Assembly: GCA_900239685.1 (NCBI GenBank)
Contig: OENT01000014.1
Coordinates: 248,001 to 312,000, forward strand
Origin: Rotaria macrura
Taxonomy: Eukaryota; Rotifera; Eurotatoria; Philodinida; Philodinidae
Direction of reading: 5' to 3'
Length of the DNA: 64,000 bases
The position numbers and the translations under genes are program-made. Shown piece by piece: positions 11,590-23,855 of this stretch. The stretch's first letter is position 1. Each line of letters opens with the position of its first letter. Under the pieces are notes generated by a model. The model searched no databases, was not told the origin of the DNA, and was given only the letters and a program-made list of their open reading frames with translations.

Positions 11590-13074
11590 TCAGTCAGTAG
11601 ATCGTTGAAATGCTTTTCGACTTTTACCACCAATCCTGTACCTGGGACCGTTCCTGATCATAGTCGAGTTATTTCCTACTGAATCTGCAGATATGGTACT
11701 AGTCCATATATTATCTAAGGCAATATTTGACTCGTAAACTACGAATTGTTGTTCAACTTTTACTGGGGTGAAATAGTTTTTTTTCAAATATTCAACAGTA
11801 TCATCATTTCTAAGAAGCGCATTTCTTCTGCCAACATTAAATAATCGCATTGTGACAAAATAATACATTTTCTTGACTGATGACTTTTCAAATGTATTAT
11901 ATGATAAATGAAACTCTTCTTGTTTACATAAACGTTTTAATTTATGTAATGCACGTGTTGATTCAATTAATACTTTATAATGAAATTCAAAATAGTTTGA
12001 TTTTTTATCCCAAAATAATAATTTATCAATATCATTCTCTGGTACACCATTATTTGATACTAATGATTTAATTTTTAATCTTCGGATGTCAAAACCGTTA
12101 AATATCTTGTTAGCTAATGTTTTAATTTGCTCAACTATATCAGGATATGTTCCAACATGACATGAAGATGTCATTAATTGTTTCATATAATCATCATCAT
12201 TTAAATGAATCGAAATCATTTTGAAATTATTTATTTTACAGATATTTGAAAATTCTATCATTTTATGATTGTCGACTGTAATATGAACTTTGAATGTACC
12301 ATCAATAGCATTTGTGGGTACAAGTTCATTGATTATTTTTTTATACTCATTACTTTTGGTTTTAATATAGTCAACAACGAAATCAATATGTTTCATATTA
12401 TTTATGTATATATATTTTAATTCAGCTAGTACGTACGACGCACGTTTAAAATCATAAATGGAATTCGTTCGAATTAATTGTTCACCAATATCCAAATATC
12501 TAATGCCATGAAATAAGTATTTGAGTATTCGATCTTCATCTTTAGTTGTCGTATGAAGAGCGTCACATAAAAGTTGATTAATTGTTGGATTTGATTTTAA
12601 TTCCGGTCGAAAATAATTTGACCCATCTTCATCACTATCAATTATATACTCTAAACTAGAACAATATTCATAATATGTAACTTTTTTTAATCGTAGTGGA
12701 TTGTAATATTTCGATAAATAAATCGTTTTATAATCAATATTATTTCTTAAAATAAATTCATCTGGATAAAATAGGCATTCGACGGCTAGCATATAATTTT
12801 TTTTTAATAATAATTCGAAATTTTCACATGAATGGATTGTAATATCACGATTGTTTGATCGATGTAATTTAAATGAATGAAAGTAATCAAAATCTTTTTG
12901 AAATTTTAAATGTCTTCGTTGACTTCCTTTTTCGATTTTCATTATAAAAAGAAAATCACGATCAGATTTTTCATGATTTGTACCATAAACCCATGAGCCA
13001 TAGTTATAAATATTTGTTATTTGACGATCATTTAATTTAAGTTCGTTTATAATAGACGAGACAATACGATCCAT
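11590..13074 (-). CDS. Intronless nucleotidyltransferase fused to unknown C-terminal domain
   Basis: Single uninterrupted frame of 494 residues. Residues 26-40 (GSWVYGTNHEKSDRD) carry the GS-x10-D-x-D motif of the Pol-beta nucleotidyltransferase superfamily, closest in style to the RlaP-like group whose motif is GSxxYG...SDxD; a later Asp (RDITIHS) could be the third metal ligand. Residues about 120-250 are helical, with LFHGIRYLDIGEQLI resembling the helical part after such domains. The C-terminal half is a separate module: KVHITVD, MTSSCHVGTYPDI, RRLKIKS, YFEFHYKV, FHLSYNTF, YYFVTMRLFNVGRRNAL and QFVVYESN. I recall this pattern from uncharacterised microbial and fungal proteins but cannot name a family. 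The transferred group is unknown. Every other full-length gene here has introns, so this single-exon gene may have been acquired horizontally. Confidence 0.75.
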   Translation of the reverse strand: MDRIVSSIINELKLNDRQITNIYNYGSWVYGTNHEKSDRDFLFIMKIEKGSQRRHLKFQKDFDYFHSFKLHRSNNRDITIHSCENFELLLKKNYMLAVECLFYPDEFILRNNIDYKTIYLSKYYNPLRLKKVTYYEYCSSLEYIIDSDEDGSNYFRPELKSNPTINQLLCDALHTTTKDEDRILKYLFHGIRYLDIGEQLIRTNSIYDFKRASYVLAELKYIYINNMKHIDFVVDYIKTKSNEYKKIINELVPTNAIDGTFKVHITVDNHKMIEFSNICKINNFKMISIHLNDDDYMKQLMTSSCHVGTYPDIVEQIKTLANKIFNGFDIRRLKIKSLVSNNGVPENDIDKLLFWDKKSNYFEFHYKVLIESTRALHKLKRLCKQEEFHLSYNTFEKSSVKKMYYFVTMRLFNVGRRNALLRNDDTVEYLKKNYFTPVKVEQQFVVYESNIALDNIWTSTISADSVGNNSTMIRNGPRYRIGGKSRKAFQRSTD

Positions 13075-13842
13075 ATAATATTTTTAGTTGATATCTTCTT
13101 CTGTGAACCCAATGAGAAGTAAGTTTCCAAGTATTTTCAAATTCGATTTATATAGTGAATATATAGTATTCGTATTTCATGAGTTATACTTGCAGAACAA
13201 GCACGGATGATCTCAGAACATATATTTACATGATGCAATACTAACGTGGCAAAATCTGATGCGAGAAAATAATATGTCTTGTTGTTCTTATCGTCAACCA
13301 ACTTATTTGTGATGTTACTTTCAGATATTGTCTTAGAATGCTGACTTCCGAGATCTGTGAAGACTTTTCAGAGCGTGTAAATGAGTCATTGCTTCAATTC
13401 ATGAAAAAAGTAAAAGCTATGGATTCTGAAAAAATGTCACTTTCCGTCGAAATGTTTGTTTTACATAGAAAACGAAGCAGCGTGTAGTCAATACTCAGAT
13501 GAAACGATGATGAATCATTGATGTGAAGCTACCATAGACACAAATCCTGAATCGAGTATAACCGATCAATAGTAAAAGACGCACAAATTACAAGAATGGG
13601 CACACTTTCTACTAAATTTTCTCCTAGTTACGATGCCTGCATAGAACCGATTTCTTATCAACTAGAAATCATGTCAAAGTGAGTGCGCTCTGAACACCGA
13701 AACAAAAATTACCGCATATAATAAATCTTGATTTCATTTCATAAAACACTTCACAATATAAAACCAAACCCATGCAACTAGGACATATATGCTCAGTGCA
13801 CTGGTCAGAAATAATTGGCACTAACGTTTTCCTGCTACTACT
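13075..13842. other. Intergenic, no gene seen
   Basis: Upstream flank of the nucleotidyltransferase gene. No open frame over 60 codons and no clear TATA box or repeat was seen. Confidence 0.4.
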
Positions 13843-14152
13843 CAGGTCGAGCTGATAGCTCCGTAAAGGGTCGTATACGATGAAAATACGGCCCGTTACG
13901 GCGTCGTATCATCCCGTTTTAACAAGATCAGTAATACGGCCGTATGATCTGTAGAATACGATAGTATTACGCTGTCTTTACGAGGGTTTTACGGCGTATA
14001 TACGGTATCCGTATACGTCCGTAATACGGACAATGTTAAAACGCCATAATACGGCTTAAAACGGTCGTTTAACCGTGGAATACGGTGTAAAAATGACCGT
14101 TTACGATACTGTTACGGCTGCTTACGGTGGTCCGTTTTGATCGACCTGAGTA
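13843..14152. mobile_element. Short TIR element packed with TACGG words (MITE-like)
   Basis: The ends are CAGGTCGA at 13843 and its inverse TCGACCTG near 14141-14149. Interior sequence is dominated by TACGG/CCGTA words on both strands, giving many small palindromes. Flanks ctactact (13835-13842) and gtaatact (just right of the element) agree at 6 of 8 positions and could be an 8-base target duplication as left by hAT elements. No coding capacity. Confidence 0.55.
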
Positions 14153-16013
14153 ATACTGGACATTAGTTTTCAGGTTACTTTAGAATATCTATCCTTACTG
14201 AACACAGCATCAGTAGAAGACGTACATTGGCTGATTGTTGATAGATAATGAATACTTGATCCAATACGATGCTAATTACTTTTTACATCCATAGAGAAAG
14301 CTTCTCCCATTTTTCGACTAGACTACTCTTAAAAGAGAACTGAATCCGTGAGCTATGTACGTAATAATCTTTTCGTAGACAAATTTCCGAAAACAGAATA
14401 ATTTGGAAAAACGGCCAACAAACATGAGTACACCATTGCAGTAGCGATGTATCGCATCAAGCGCTCCTGTAGAAAGGATATGAGTAGGGAATGTGGGTGA
14501 GTAAGGATGAGATCGGAACCTGGACGTGATTGTTATACTTTACACCCCCACTCACTTTCTGTCCATCGTAATCTGCATCCTTGAACTATTCCCACTGAAC
14601 GCCGATGTATCTGCAGATGTACGGTTGGTATACTATTTAAATCGGTAGAAAATATAGTCGTAAATAGCTTTCAAGTAATTAGGCAGTGTTAATTGGCTTC
14701 TTTACCTTGAAGGACTTGCTTGAATCGGAAATTAAAACTGTAAGAACGCTTTTAATATATGAAACGAAAACAGTTCCTTAAAACGGCACATTTCAACGCG
14801 TTATGAACGCATTAAAGTATTGAACACCGTAGAAATTCATTAGTTGGTGTAACGAAATCAACATCGTAAAACTGATAAACAATTATCAATTTAAAAAACA
14901 AAGAAGACACTTTGATATCCCTTTTAAGAACTATTGATAGAAAAGGGATAGAGGGGTGCGATTTTCATCGCTACAAAAAGCATTTGAAAGGACCACGAGT
15001 TCATCTGATCGTAAAGGGAATGAACATTTTGGGGAGGGGGGCTCCAAAGAGGTTTTTCAGAAGATTTGTGGAAAACTGATAACTTGTTCTTCTAGGTTGT
15101 TATACTCAGCATGTTAATCTGACCGTTCCGAAAACCTAATGTATGCTGTTTGAACTCTAAAATTTTCAGATTTTTCGTACTTTTCCTTCAGAAGCAGGAC
15201 TGAATCTCCTGAATAATCAAACTCATATTGAAAAAGTTAAATTGCGGAATTTCGAAATAAAATTTTCCCCTAGGACATGTTTAGAAGTCAAAAACATATT
15301 CTACAAATCTCATCGGAAGAGCATGCTCCTATTTTTCGACACATTATTTTTTCAAGCGAAACTGCTTTTTGCTAGCAGCCCGTGGATAACTCATACTTCT
15401 TGTAAACTCAATGACGGGTGATGAAAGCACGTTTTTCTTAAGTCATTGTGCTTCTGCGTCTGCACTTTCTAACGGTGTAAAAACAACGCCCTTTTTTCGT
15501 GTTACTGCCAAAAGTTATTCACAACACAATCACTTATCTTCTTTTTCTGAAATGAATAATGTAGTCGCTACGCGTTTTGATGTGCGCTTTTTACAATTTA
15601 GAACAAGTTTATTTTTGACTTGTTTTATGGACTTTTTTTATTGATTGTGTCTGAATAAGGTTCACTTCGACATGTGTAGGACAATGATTCGATCACTAGA
15701 ATATTCTAGCATTTGTCAAAAAGAACACAACAGTTTATTCGACTTTTGCTAACATAAACTTCTGATCATAATAATGTGTACTATAAAAAATTTTCAATGC
15801 ATCGCAAGCGAACAGAACATCTATGCATTCGCGACAAATGATTTAAATGAACCGATCAACCATATCGACGCAATCCAAAGATTCAGTCTATATTCGATAG
15901 TTCTCGTGCCAATGATATTTTACGGTAATATTGGGCTAATTTCCATTGTAAAGAGAACTATTCTCTATACAACGTTTTCCGCGAGTTCAATGTATTCGGA
16001 TAATTAAGATCCG
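14153..16013. other. Intergenic, no gene seen
   Basis: Contains short G- and C-rich tracts (for example near 15035 and 14545) and isolated open frames at 15411-15644 and 15774-16007 without family resemblance or splice context. Confidence 0.4.
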
Positions 16014-17600
16014 ATATCCAATCTTCGCTTCCTACACAACTTTTACAAACAAACAATCTATCTGGATCAACGATTTGTTTGATTGCTTTGAGTCGATCTT
16101 AAATGGCTCTTGTGCCGAAAAAAGTAATTTGCCAATTTTCTTCCTTCCTTCGGACTACCTTCGTTCAGATGGGAGGCTCCTTCTAAATTTCTAAATAATT
16201 GGTTTAAAATTTTTATACGACTTGAGAGTTGTTGTACAAGGTATTGTTGAACAGCTTCGGGAGTTGCATCTAACCAAGTTTGACTAAAGACCATATCAAG
16301 AAGAGAAGTACGTCACCCTGGGTTCACACTATTGTTATTATTCGGCATTCTCGATACGTCTCCACCAGCTACTAGAAGTCCCATGAGAGACAACCCAGCC
16401 TCCGTTTGACCTTTTACTTGAGCAAACACTTATCCAATTGTATCCGGTTGTTTCTGAATTATATTTTTGGGAATAAGTCGTGAGCCAAGTAAAACATTGA
16501 AACCAGTTGAGTTATTCGATTCTAGTAGCAAGACGTAGTCGTAAAATGATGGAAAGAAAAGAATCTTAGTGTCTTCGAAGTTCAAATCACTGATTTGGGC
16601 TTCAAATCCACTCCACGTACTCTTGACTGTAGTCTTATCATCATTAGGTACGTTAAATGTACCCCACAGAGTCAAATCCTCTATGTAGAAATAACCAGGC
16701 AATCCGGCATCGGCTAGTGTTGGTAAGAATCCAAAAAAGCTTTGAATCAGTGTTAAATAACGACTGTCATTCGGTGCAGTTACTTCATATGTGGCAGCGA
16801 TGATGGATGGCGATGGAAACGTTTTTATCACTGCAGAAAGTACAATCGCATAAGTACCTCCAGCTCCACCACTTAATACCCAGAAGAGATCACTATTTTG
16901 ACATGGGCTTACCGTTTGGCGTTCTCCACTTGTAATCACAACATCGTATTCAAGTACTTGATCGACAGCCAAGCCTTGCCATTGTGACAGTGGACCATGA
17001 CCACCACCTTGTAAAAAACCACCAACCGCACTCACTGTCTCACAGAACCTTCCTATTGCCGTCATATTGAACTCATTCAGAAATTTGTAAGCTTCAACCT
17101 ATTGGACGCCTGCACCTATACGAACAATATTTGTTACTTTAGTATTGCCGCAAACTGAGGATTGTGCTAAGAGTGTCATCTTTTTCATGTAATGAAACCA
17201 CAGAAGTAAAGATCCAGCACCTCCGGATCGTCCCAAATAATATTGTCCTGTACTTTTGATGGTCAAACGAAGATTGTTCCTAGCAGCAAAGCGAACAGTT
17301 GCTTGAACATGTTCGAGTAATGTTGCATTGACAGTAATCACTGGCAGAGAACCTTGATTGCACTTCGCACTGTTTTTAGAAATTGAACGCGAGCTATTTT
17401 CCCAATTATGACTTTGAATTGCACCAACTTGATCGCTACGTCATGCTGGGCTACTCTATTGAGTGGTGGCTATAGCACCAGCATAGCCGTCATATGTTTT
17501 TCCATTACATACAGCAGCTGAAGGCTTAGGATAGAGAAGACACCCACCAACTGATGCGCTGAAGGTTTACCATTGAGACTCACTTGACCAACATGATGCG
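16014..17600 (-). pseudogene. Broken FAD-linked oxidase (BBE/PCMH type)
   Basis: Remains of a flavin oxidase of the berberine-bridge/isoamyl-alcohol-oxidase type. In order: VNATLLEHVQATVRFAARN and GQYYLGRS (FAD-binding PCMH domain, normally GHDYxGRS with the flavin-linked His, here Gln), GAGVQ-stop-VEAY (family GVQWxEAY), AVGGFLQGGGHGPLS, FWVLSGGAGGTYAIV, GASHLNEGSP, then YFFGT...DRLKAIKQIVDPDRLF and VGSE (BBE C-terminus). In-frame stops lie at about 17099, 16430, 16306 and 16101, several replacing Trp codons, and a one-base frame change sits in a T-run near 16130. The 5' part (17342-17600) shows only traces. The remaining reading is still highly recognisable, so inactivation seems fairly recent. 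Such oxidases are mainly fungal and bacterial, so an acquired gene is plausible. Confidence 0.8.
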
Positions 17601-18252
17601 TCATTTGGGAGACAGCGGCACCGTAGTGCTGTAAAAGAAGAGAAATGACTTGTTAGATAGTGCAAACGGTTTTTTTCATGTACTCACCGCATGTTACCCA
17701 TTGTTTATTTAGAACTAAGACAACAATATAAAGAAGAATATTGATGAAATATGTATATGTATTGGGCAACATTTTACCGTGTAGGTTTACTTGTTTTGCG
17801 ACGTATATATGCAGAAGCATACGTGTGCCTATGACTATATCTATATCTGTATTTAATTATAGAGACAGTGTTTCGTATTTTAATATTCGGCCCCAAAATC
17901 GTGAAGTTTAAAAAAATAAACCTCGAGTCTATTTTTAAATAATCAAACAAGCTGCTCAAGTGCGTTTTGAAAACCATGAATAATTGTCGCAGGTTGAACT
18001 AAATCGATAAACCCATAGAAAACAGTTGTATATCTAAAAAGAATTATCATGAAACCTGTAAAACGATATCTGTTTACTTAGATGATGTTCGATAATATCG
18101 TGCTATCTGCACTCTTCAACAGAAGTAGCTGACACTCGTTTCTGGTTTTCAGCGTTATTCAGGTGGGAAGATTCAGAGCTGTTCCATTTTTAAAGGTTCT
18201 ATAACACTGAGTGTTGTTACTGAAACCTTCTGTATCAATTCTTACCGTCACC
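17601..18252. other. Intergenic, no gene seen
   Basis: AT-rich sequence between the oxidase pseudogene and the long inverted repeat. Nothing could be assigned. Confidence 0.4.
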
Positions 18253-19432
18253 TAGAATCAATGTTCTTAATTAGAACACTATGGTCTTAGTTGTGAAAAA
18301 CATGCCAACTACATAGAATTTCATCAAATATTTTCAAAATGCTCTTACATAATGGCGCTTGGCATCAAGTGTGGTATCGAACGAGATGAAACTCATTGGT
18401 TCACATAGAAAAATAAGTGAGCTATTGCGGGTAGTTTGCCGATGAGTGCATCTGTTATGAATAGGATAGGACCGATTTCCCTTATTTGAACACCAAGCAA
18501 AGGATACGCAAAGTATGTCGAATTTGAAACAGCATTTGATGTGATTGTCTCAATGGTTATGTTCTCATTTCTTCCTTCATGAACAAATATCCTTCATCCC
18601 ACGACAAGTATTCATCACAAGATTGAGCTCCCTATTATTTTCAATAGTTCACAAATGAATAATGCATCTTGAAGCACCTCAAGTGTTCTTAGTAAGTGCA
18701 GTGTACCTTATCAGAGCAGCAACCTAATAAGCGTTCATAATTAGAGCACTCAATGTAAAATATATATACTAAAATACAGTAAAATCTGTAAACAAACTTA
18801 TAGTGCTACCAGAGTTTCTTAAATTCATGTAACTTTCGTTACAAAAAGTGTCGATTTTATCAACGGTTACGAAGTAGCAGACCCTCACAACAAATGGAAC
18901 TATAGCTGTATTTTTTGTTTAAAGTATTGCCGGCTGTTATTTACTAACGCATCTATTAATACGAAATTATGTGAGACTTTCACTGGATTCCCAGTTCGAT
19001 GAAAACTTAGGCAGCATTCGAGATTCATTCATTTGTGAACTATTGAAAATAATAGGGAGCTCAATCTTGTGATGAATACTTGTCGTGGGATGAAGGATAT
19101 TTGTTCATGAAGGAAGAAATGAGAACATAACCATTGAGACAATCACATCAAATGCTGTTTCAAATTCGACATACTTTGCGTATCCTTTGCTTGGTGTTCA
19201 AATAAGGGAAATCGGTCCTATCCTATTCATAACAGATGCACTCATCGGCAAACTACCCGCAATAGCTCACTTATTTTTCTATGTGAACCAATGAGTTTCA
19301 TCTCGTTCGATACCACACTTGATGCCAAGCGCCATTATGTAAGAGCATTTTGAAAATATTTGATGAAATTCTATGTAGTTGGCATGTTTTTCACAACTAA
19401 GACCAGTGTTCTAGTTAAAAGCATTGATTCTA
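18253..19432. repeat. Long, nearly perfect inverted repeat (hairpin)
   Basis: Left arm 18253-18660 (408 bases) is the reverse complement of right arm 19027-19432 (406 bases). All visible differences lie in the outermost 30 or so bases; the inner roughly 375 bases look identical. A spacer of 366 bases separates them. Each arm contains an open stretch of about 58 codons reading, in part, NAVSNSTYFAYPLLGVQ and GPILFITDALIGKLPAIAHL, with no recognised family. No target duplication was found at the outer ends. Transcription through it would give a long double-stranded hairpin. It may be a foldback element, a local inverted duplication, or an assembly effect. Confidence 0.9.
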
Positions 19433-22400
19433 CACTCTCACCTAGACAATACCAAAATGCCGTATATTTGTATGATTTCATTTCAGAATATTGATCACTG
19501 CTTAACTTCATGTGCTAAAATCTAGCTGTAGATTTGAGAAATTCAAAGTGCTAGCGTATCCTCTAGCAAAATACTTGCATAGGCGACTTATGAATCAAGC
19601 CAAAAACATAATCCTAACTAAAGTATATAATCGAATTTGCCTACCATATTCTTTTTTCCGTTGTTGGCTATTACTCAATCAATCGTGGAAAGAAAGTTAG
19701 GAAAATAATTGAATGCTTTCTTTACGAAGTCAGAAAGGCGAAGACACGACAAAAAATGTATTCATGCGTTTCGTCGAAGGACGATGCCGCCCTCATATTT
19801 TTGGTTGTCGAGCACCAGAGAAAATAAAATATTTGATCAAATATATTCAATTTGTCAATGAAACTACTGATTAAAATGCACTGGAAAATGAAAAGAAACG
19901 GCTCAATCATAAGAGAAGTTTCTTCGTCACACACCAGGGCTATGAATAAATTGTTGAACATGATGGTCGTGTGATGTTCACTATATAGCAATGATTACGC
20001 TTGATTGAATCCTCCGTAAAGATTTAGTTTTGTGAGAGACGATTGGTTCAATAATAATCTTCCTAAGTATTATTAATTTTTTTTTCATGTGCCACCTGTT
20101 TAACATGAATACTCAAGTTTATTACAGTACAGGGACTTTTTGCATGAATAAGTGACTTGCTGAGTCTTTTATCTTAATTGTTCTTTTTTGGTCAATATAC
20201 AATTTTTCCATACATATCTATGAACTTGCTGTCGTCCTAAATTATTTAAATGCCTGTTTCTCACTCAATTACAGATATAATCACAGCTGCACTCTGAAAT
20301 TTCGGTACTATGAACCAATGAGTATGAAATCATTGAAGAAATTCGTTAAATAAATTTACTCTACAAGTTTTTAACGTTCGTTCAATCACGAAGTATTCCA
20401 CAGAAACAGTTTCTACCAACTATGTTGATGAATTTTTCCTACGATGTAAATATTTGTTTGAGAAACTGATAAAGGTTTAAAAGTTCAATATGTGTTCACT
20501 AAGCATCAGAAGCATAAGAATAATGTAGACGTAGAAATCACTCTATTTTTTTCTCTTGATCAGTTAGATTTTTAATACGATCATAGATAACGCAGGATCA
20601 AAAAAAATTTTGTTTAATAATAAGCTAGTGATCAATGAGCTAAGATCAAACTATAGTCTTGTACGGGAAGTAAACATAGCGTCTTCCCATCATTTATAAT
20701 ACGAACAAGTTGTTCAAAAGTTTTTTTACTGATAGCCGTCTTTACTTTGAATCTCTATGTATAAAAATTTGAGATAAATCCTCGCTACGAAATTATTTAG
20801 TCAACTCAGAGTTTTGGACAAGACGTATACTGTTTGTCCCGACAATTTTATCCAGAACGTCACTTTGACTAAATAATTCGGTAACGAGGAATGATCGTAA
20901 TCTTTTACGTATAAGAATTCAGAGGGTTCCCATTTTCCATATAGAACATATAGCATCGAAGTCAAACAATATGTGTACATAAGAAATGATGAAAGGAAAT
21001 CAATTTCTTTAACGAGGAAACAAAACTGTTCCTTTGTCCGATGCAGCACTCTAGATTAAATAGAATACCCGCAACTATATATTTCTGATTCAAAGAGCTT
21101 ACGTTGTTCCGTGAGAGGTACTCCAACTAGACTTACATGTTAACTACATATTAGAAATAAATTATGATATTTTGAGCCATCCATTAATATTTATTATCTT
21201 CTTTTTAAAGTACGGCGGTGTTCTAACCATAGATGGAACCGGCACCAGTTGCCAACCGGTTCGGGTCTCTACCGATTGGATCTTCTGCTGTAGGAAGGTA
21301 TGGAACTCTGAGAGAGAGAGAGAAAATTGATTGGAAAATACCTATTTCATAAGACTGAGACTGCTTGTCCTCGTTAAACTACAATTTAAAAATTAAATTG
21401 GAAATAATGGTGGGATCGGCTCGGCTTAAAACCGAACCAAATCGCATAACTGGTTAGGAAGCTGATTTTCATAGAATTCAATAAAAAAGTCTTATGTTAG
21501 TTATGCAGGTATGACAAATGAAAATAAAACTATCGATTGAATTTTGTCAAATGATAGTTAACAGGCTTATCAGTATCGAATAGAAATGTACTGCACCTTC
21601 TAACATCATCGTCCAGATAACTGAAATCAGTAAACATGTGAAAAATCTACAGTGATCCTCGTTTTTTAATATTCCTTAGACACCTTTCTACTCGGAGAAG
21701 CCAGCTGCATTGCTAATGCTAACCCACTGGTAATCACCGTCAATTTTTCATAAGCTTAACCGCTTCCACACGCATGTAACTGTTACATTCCTAATTTTGC
21801 CATATACGATAGGTTGGCAACTTCCAGGAATTCAATGTGACATACTATTTCATTTCGACAGCTGAGCCACTGCCGGTAGACCGGTTTTTTTCGGTCTGGT
21901 CTGACTTGCCTGGGACAGTACTGGTACCAGTCATAAAAAAATGAGACCTGTTCCATATATGGTTCAATCGAAGTTGGCAAGAATCTTGACTGAGACGAAA
22001 ACATATTCGCTACGTATGATTTTCCGATTGTGTTACAATTGAAGCTTGAAGAACTGCCAGTCGATATCGAAAATCGAATGACATCCATATCAGTTGCCCT
22101 TGAACTCGAAGTAAATGACATCATTTGTTGATAATAATGAAACTTAAAAAAATGAGTTAATGTCTTCATTTTATAGAAGCTTTTTGAACGAGACGGACGA
22201 GTTCTGAAGAAAATCCACGACTTTCAAAAGAAAATTACTTGATTTTTTATGTAGACTATAGGCAATTTTGTTTTGTAGGAAAAAAAGATGAACAGATACT
22301 ATCACCAATGTTGTACAATTTCCTTTAACATGAACGCTTCATTAATATCTTCGCATCACCGCATGAATCTCAGCTCAAAATAAGTGAATGATTATGTTGA

Positions 22401-23855
22401 AAAATGATTGTTTGTCAATGAATAAATTCGGAAGCAAGAATCTGAGTATAGTAAGGAGAAATTGATATTTATGTTAAAGTTCATCTTGAAAACTTGATTT
22501 TCATCAAAAAAATGTTAACATCGAGTACGTAGTCAAAAATTGCTATACTCTGGCTTTTAAATTTAAATCATTTTTACACTTAAAAGACAGCTATTGAGGA
22601 TATCTAATAAATTGGTTAGTTTGATTGTGTATTAATGAGATATTCATTTCTGTGCATCAGCTTGAGAGAGGTATTCGTGATTTAGATCGACACCGACGCA
22701 ATGATCAGATCAATGTTCGACGAAGGTACAAAAAAAGATGTGTTGATGTTATGAATATTAGTTGTGCTGGGGATCAAATCTGACGGTGGTAGACATTCCG
22801 TCCCGATACGGTAGAATGAGCCAGAAGCCAAACTGGAATTAAAGTCGAATAGAATTTTAGAAAAAGCAGATCAAATCGAGTGAAAATCTATTATTCGTTT
22901 TGAGTGTAGGTATCTGCTCATCAACCGATCTTATGAATCTAACACCCACAACCATGCCCGATACTCTTTTTTTTCGACAATCACTCTATTTATTGTGACG
23001 AATTCGCCATGAGGTGCTGACTACCTTATCTTACATACACAGTGCAATCTGTCCTGAAGGACTCTTACACGGAAATCAACAGTACAAATGACAATTGAGA
23101 CTCAGGCGGGATGACAATAGTGATAGTAATTACTTTAGCTAAAAACAAATTGGCATAGATCGTAGAAAAAGGTGCGACAGTCTTTGTTGAGGAACGAGGA
23201 CAGACGTTTGTTCGGTCTGTCTTTTGGTATTCGTCGTAGGTATACTCGATACTCTTTATGATGACTAGGTCAATGACGATGTGACGTATCTTTGTCATGA
23301 TCTTCGCCAATCTTAGAGTGTATGTGAGAAAGAGACTACCTTTCGAGGTATTGCAAGACTTGAACGATCCCCATGTTGCAGATAAAATCAAAATATACGA
23401 TACATATGTAAAAAAAACGAAGAAAGGAATCGATTTTTCCGTTGGTGAACTCGAGTATGGTACATATTGACTTCCCGCATTTTTTGAGAACAAAGTCAAA
23501 ACAAGAAGAGGCTGGAACATTTAATTTAGAGGTTTTATACGTTGTGCCTGCTTTTAAAAGTTTAAATTGAAAATGGAATATAGGGCTTCAGTCGTTCCAT
23601 AGTCTATAGAACGTCGTTCTGGCGAACCATCTCTTCAGAAAACATTATTGCACTCGTACTGGAGCATGTTCCGTCAAAAATCGTTGCATCCCAATATCGA
23701 GAAAAGGAAACAAAAAATAGAAACAAGACAATGAACCAAGATACGTGACTTTTTGTTTAAACAGAAATCTACAACGCGAACAAAGTACGATGATTAATGT
23801 ACATCAAGAAAAAGTCAAGATAATGTTCATCCGAAGAAATCATCATTCAGCGGAC
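19433..23855. other. Gene-poor region with small repeats
   Basis: A hairpin with 26-base arms lies at 20779-20804 and 20865-20890. Short blocks rich in ACCGGT/AACCGG words lie at 21205-21300, 21410-21470 and 21865-21935, like the ends of old DNA transposons. An exon-like stretch sits at 22661-22725. Open frames at 21783-22169 and 23065-23520 (minus) show no family resemblance and were not accepted as genes. Confidence 0.35.
22661..22725 (+). other. Orphan exon-like stretch
   Basis: Bounded by TTTCTGTGCATCAG acceptor and AAG/GTACAA donor. It reads LERGIRDLDRHRRNDQINVRR, which weakly recalls the RxLDRER helix of Vps2/CHMP proteins. No flanking exons were found, so it may be a relic or chance. 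Confidence 0.15.

Noticed and set aside
15411-16007. Two 77-codon plus-strand frames
   Set aside because: No family likeness, no splice or promoter signals.
21783-22169. 128-codon minus-strand frame
   Set aside because: Ser-rich and partly made of the ACCGGT-type repeat; no homology recognised and no gene structure around it.
23065-23520. 151-codon minus-strand frame
   Set aside because: Hydrophobic, low similarity to anything known, no TATA or splice support; the opposite strand does not code either.
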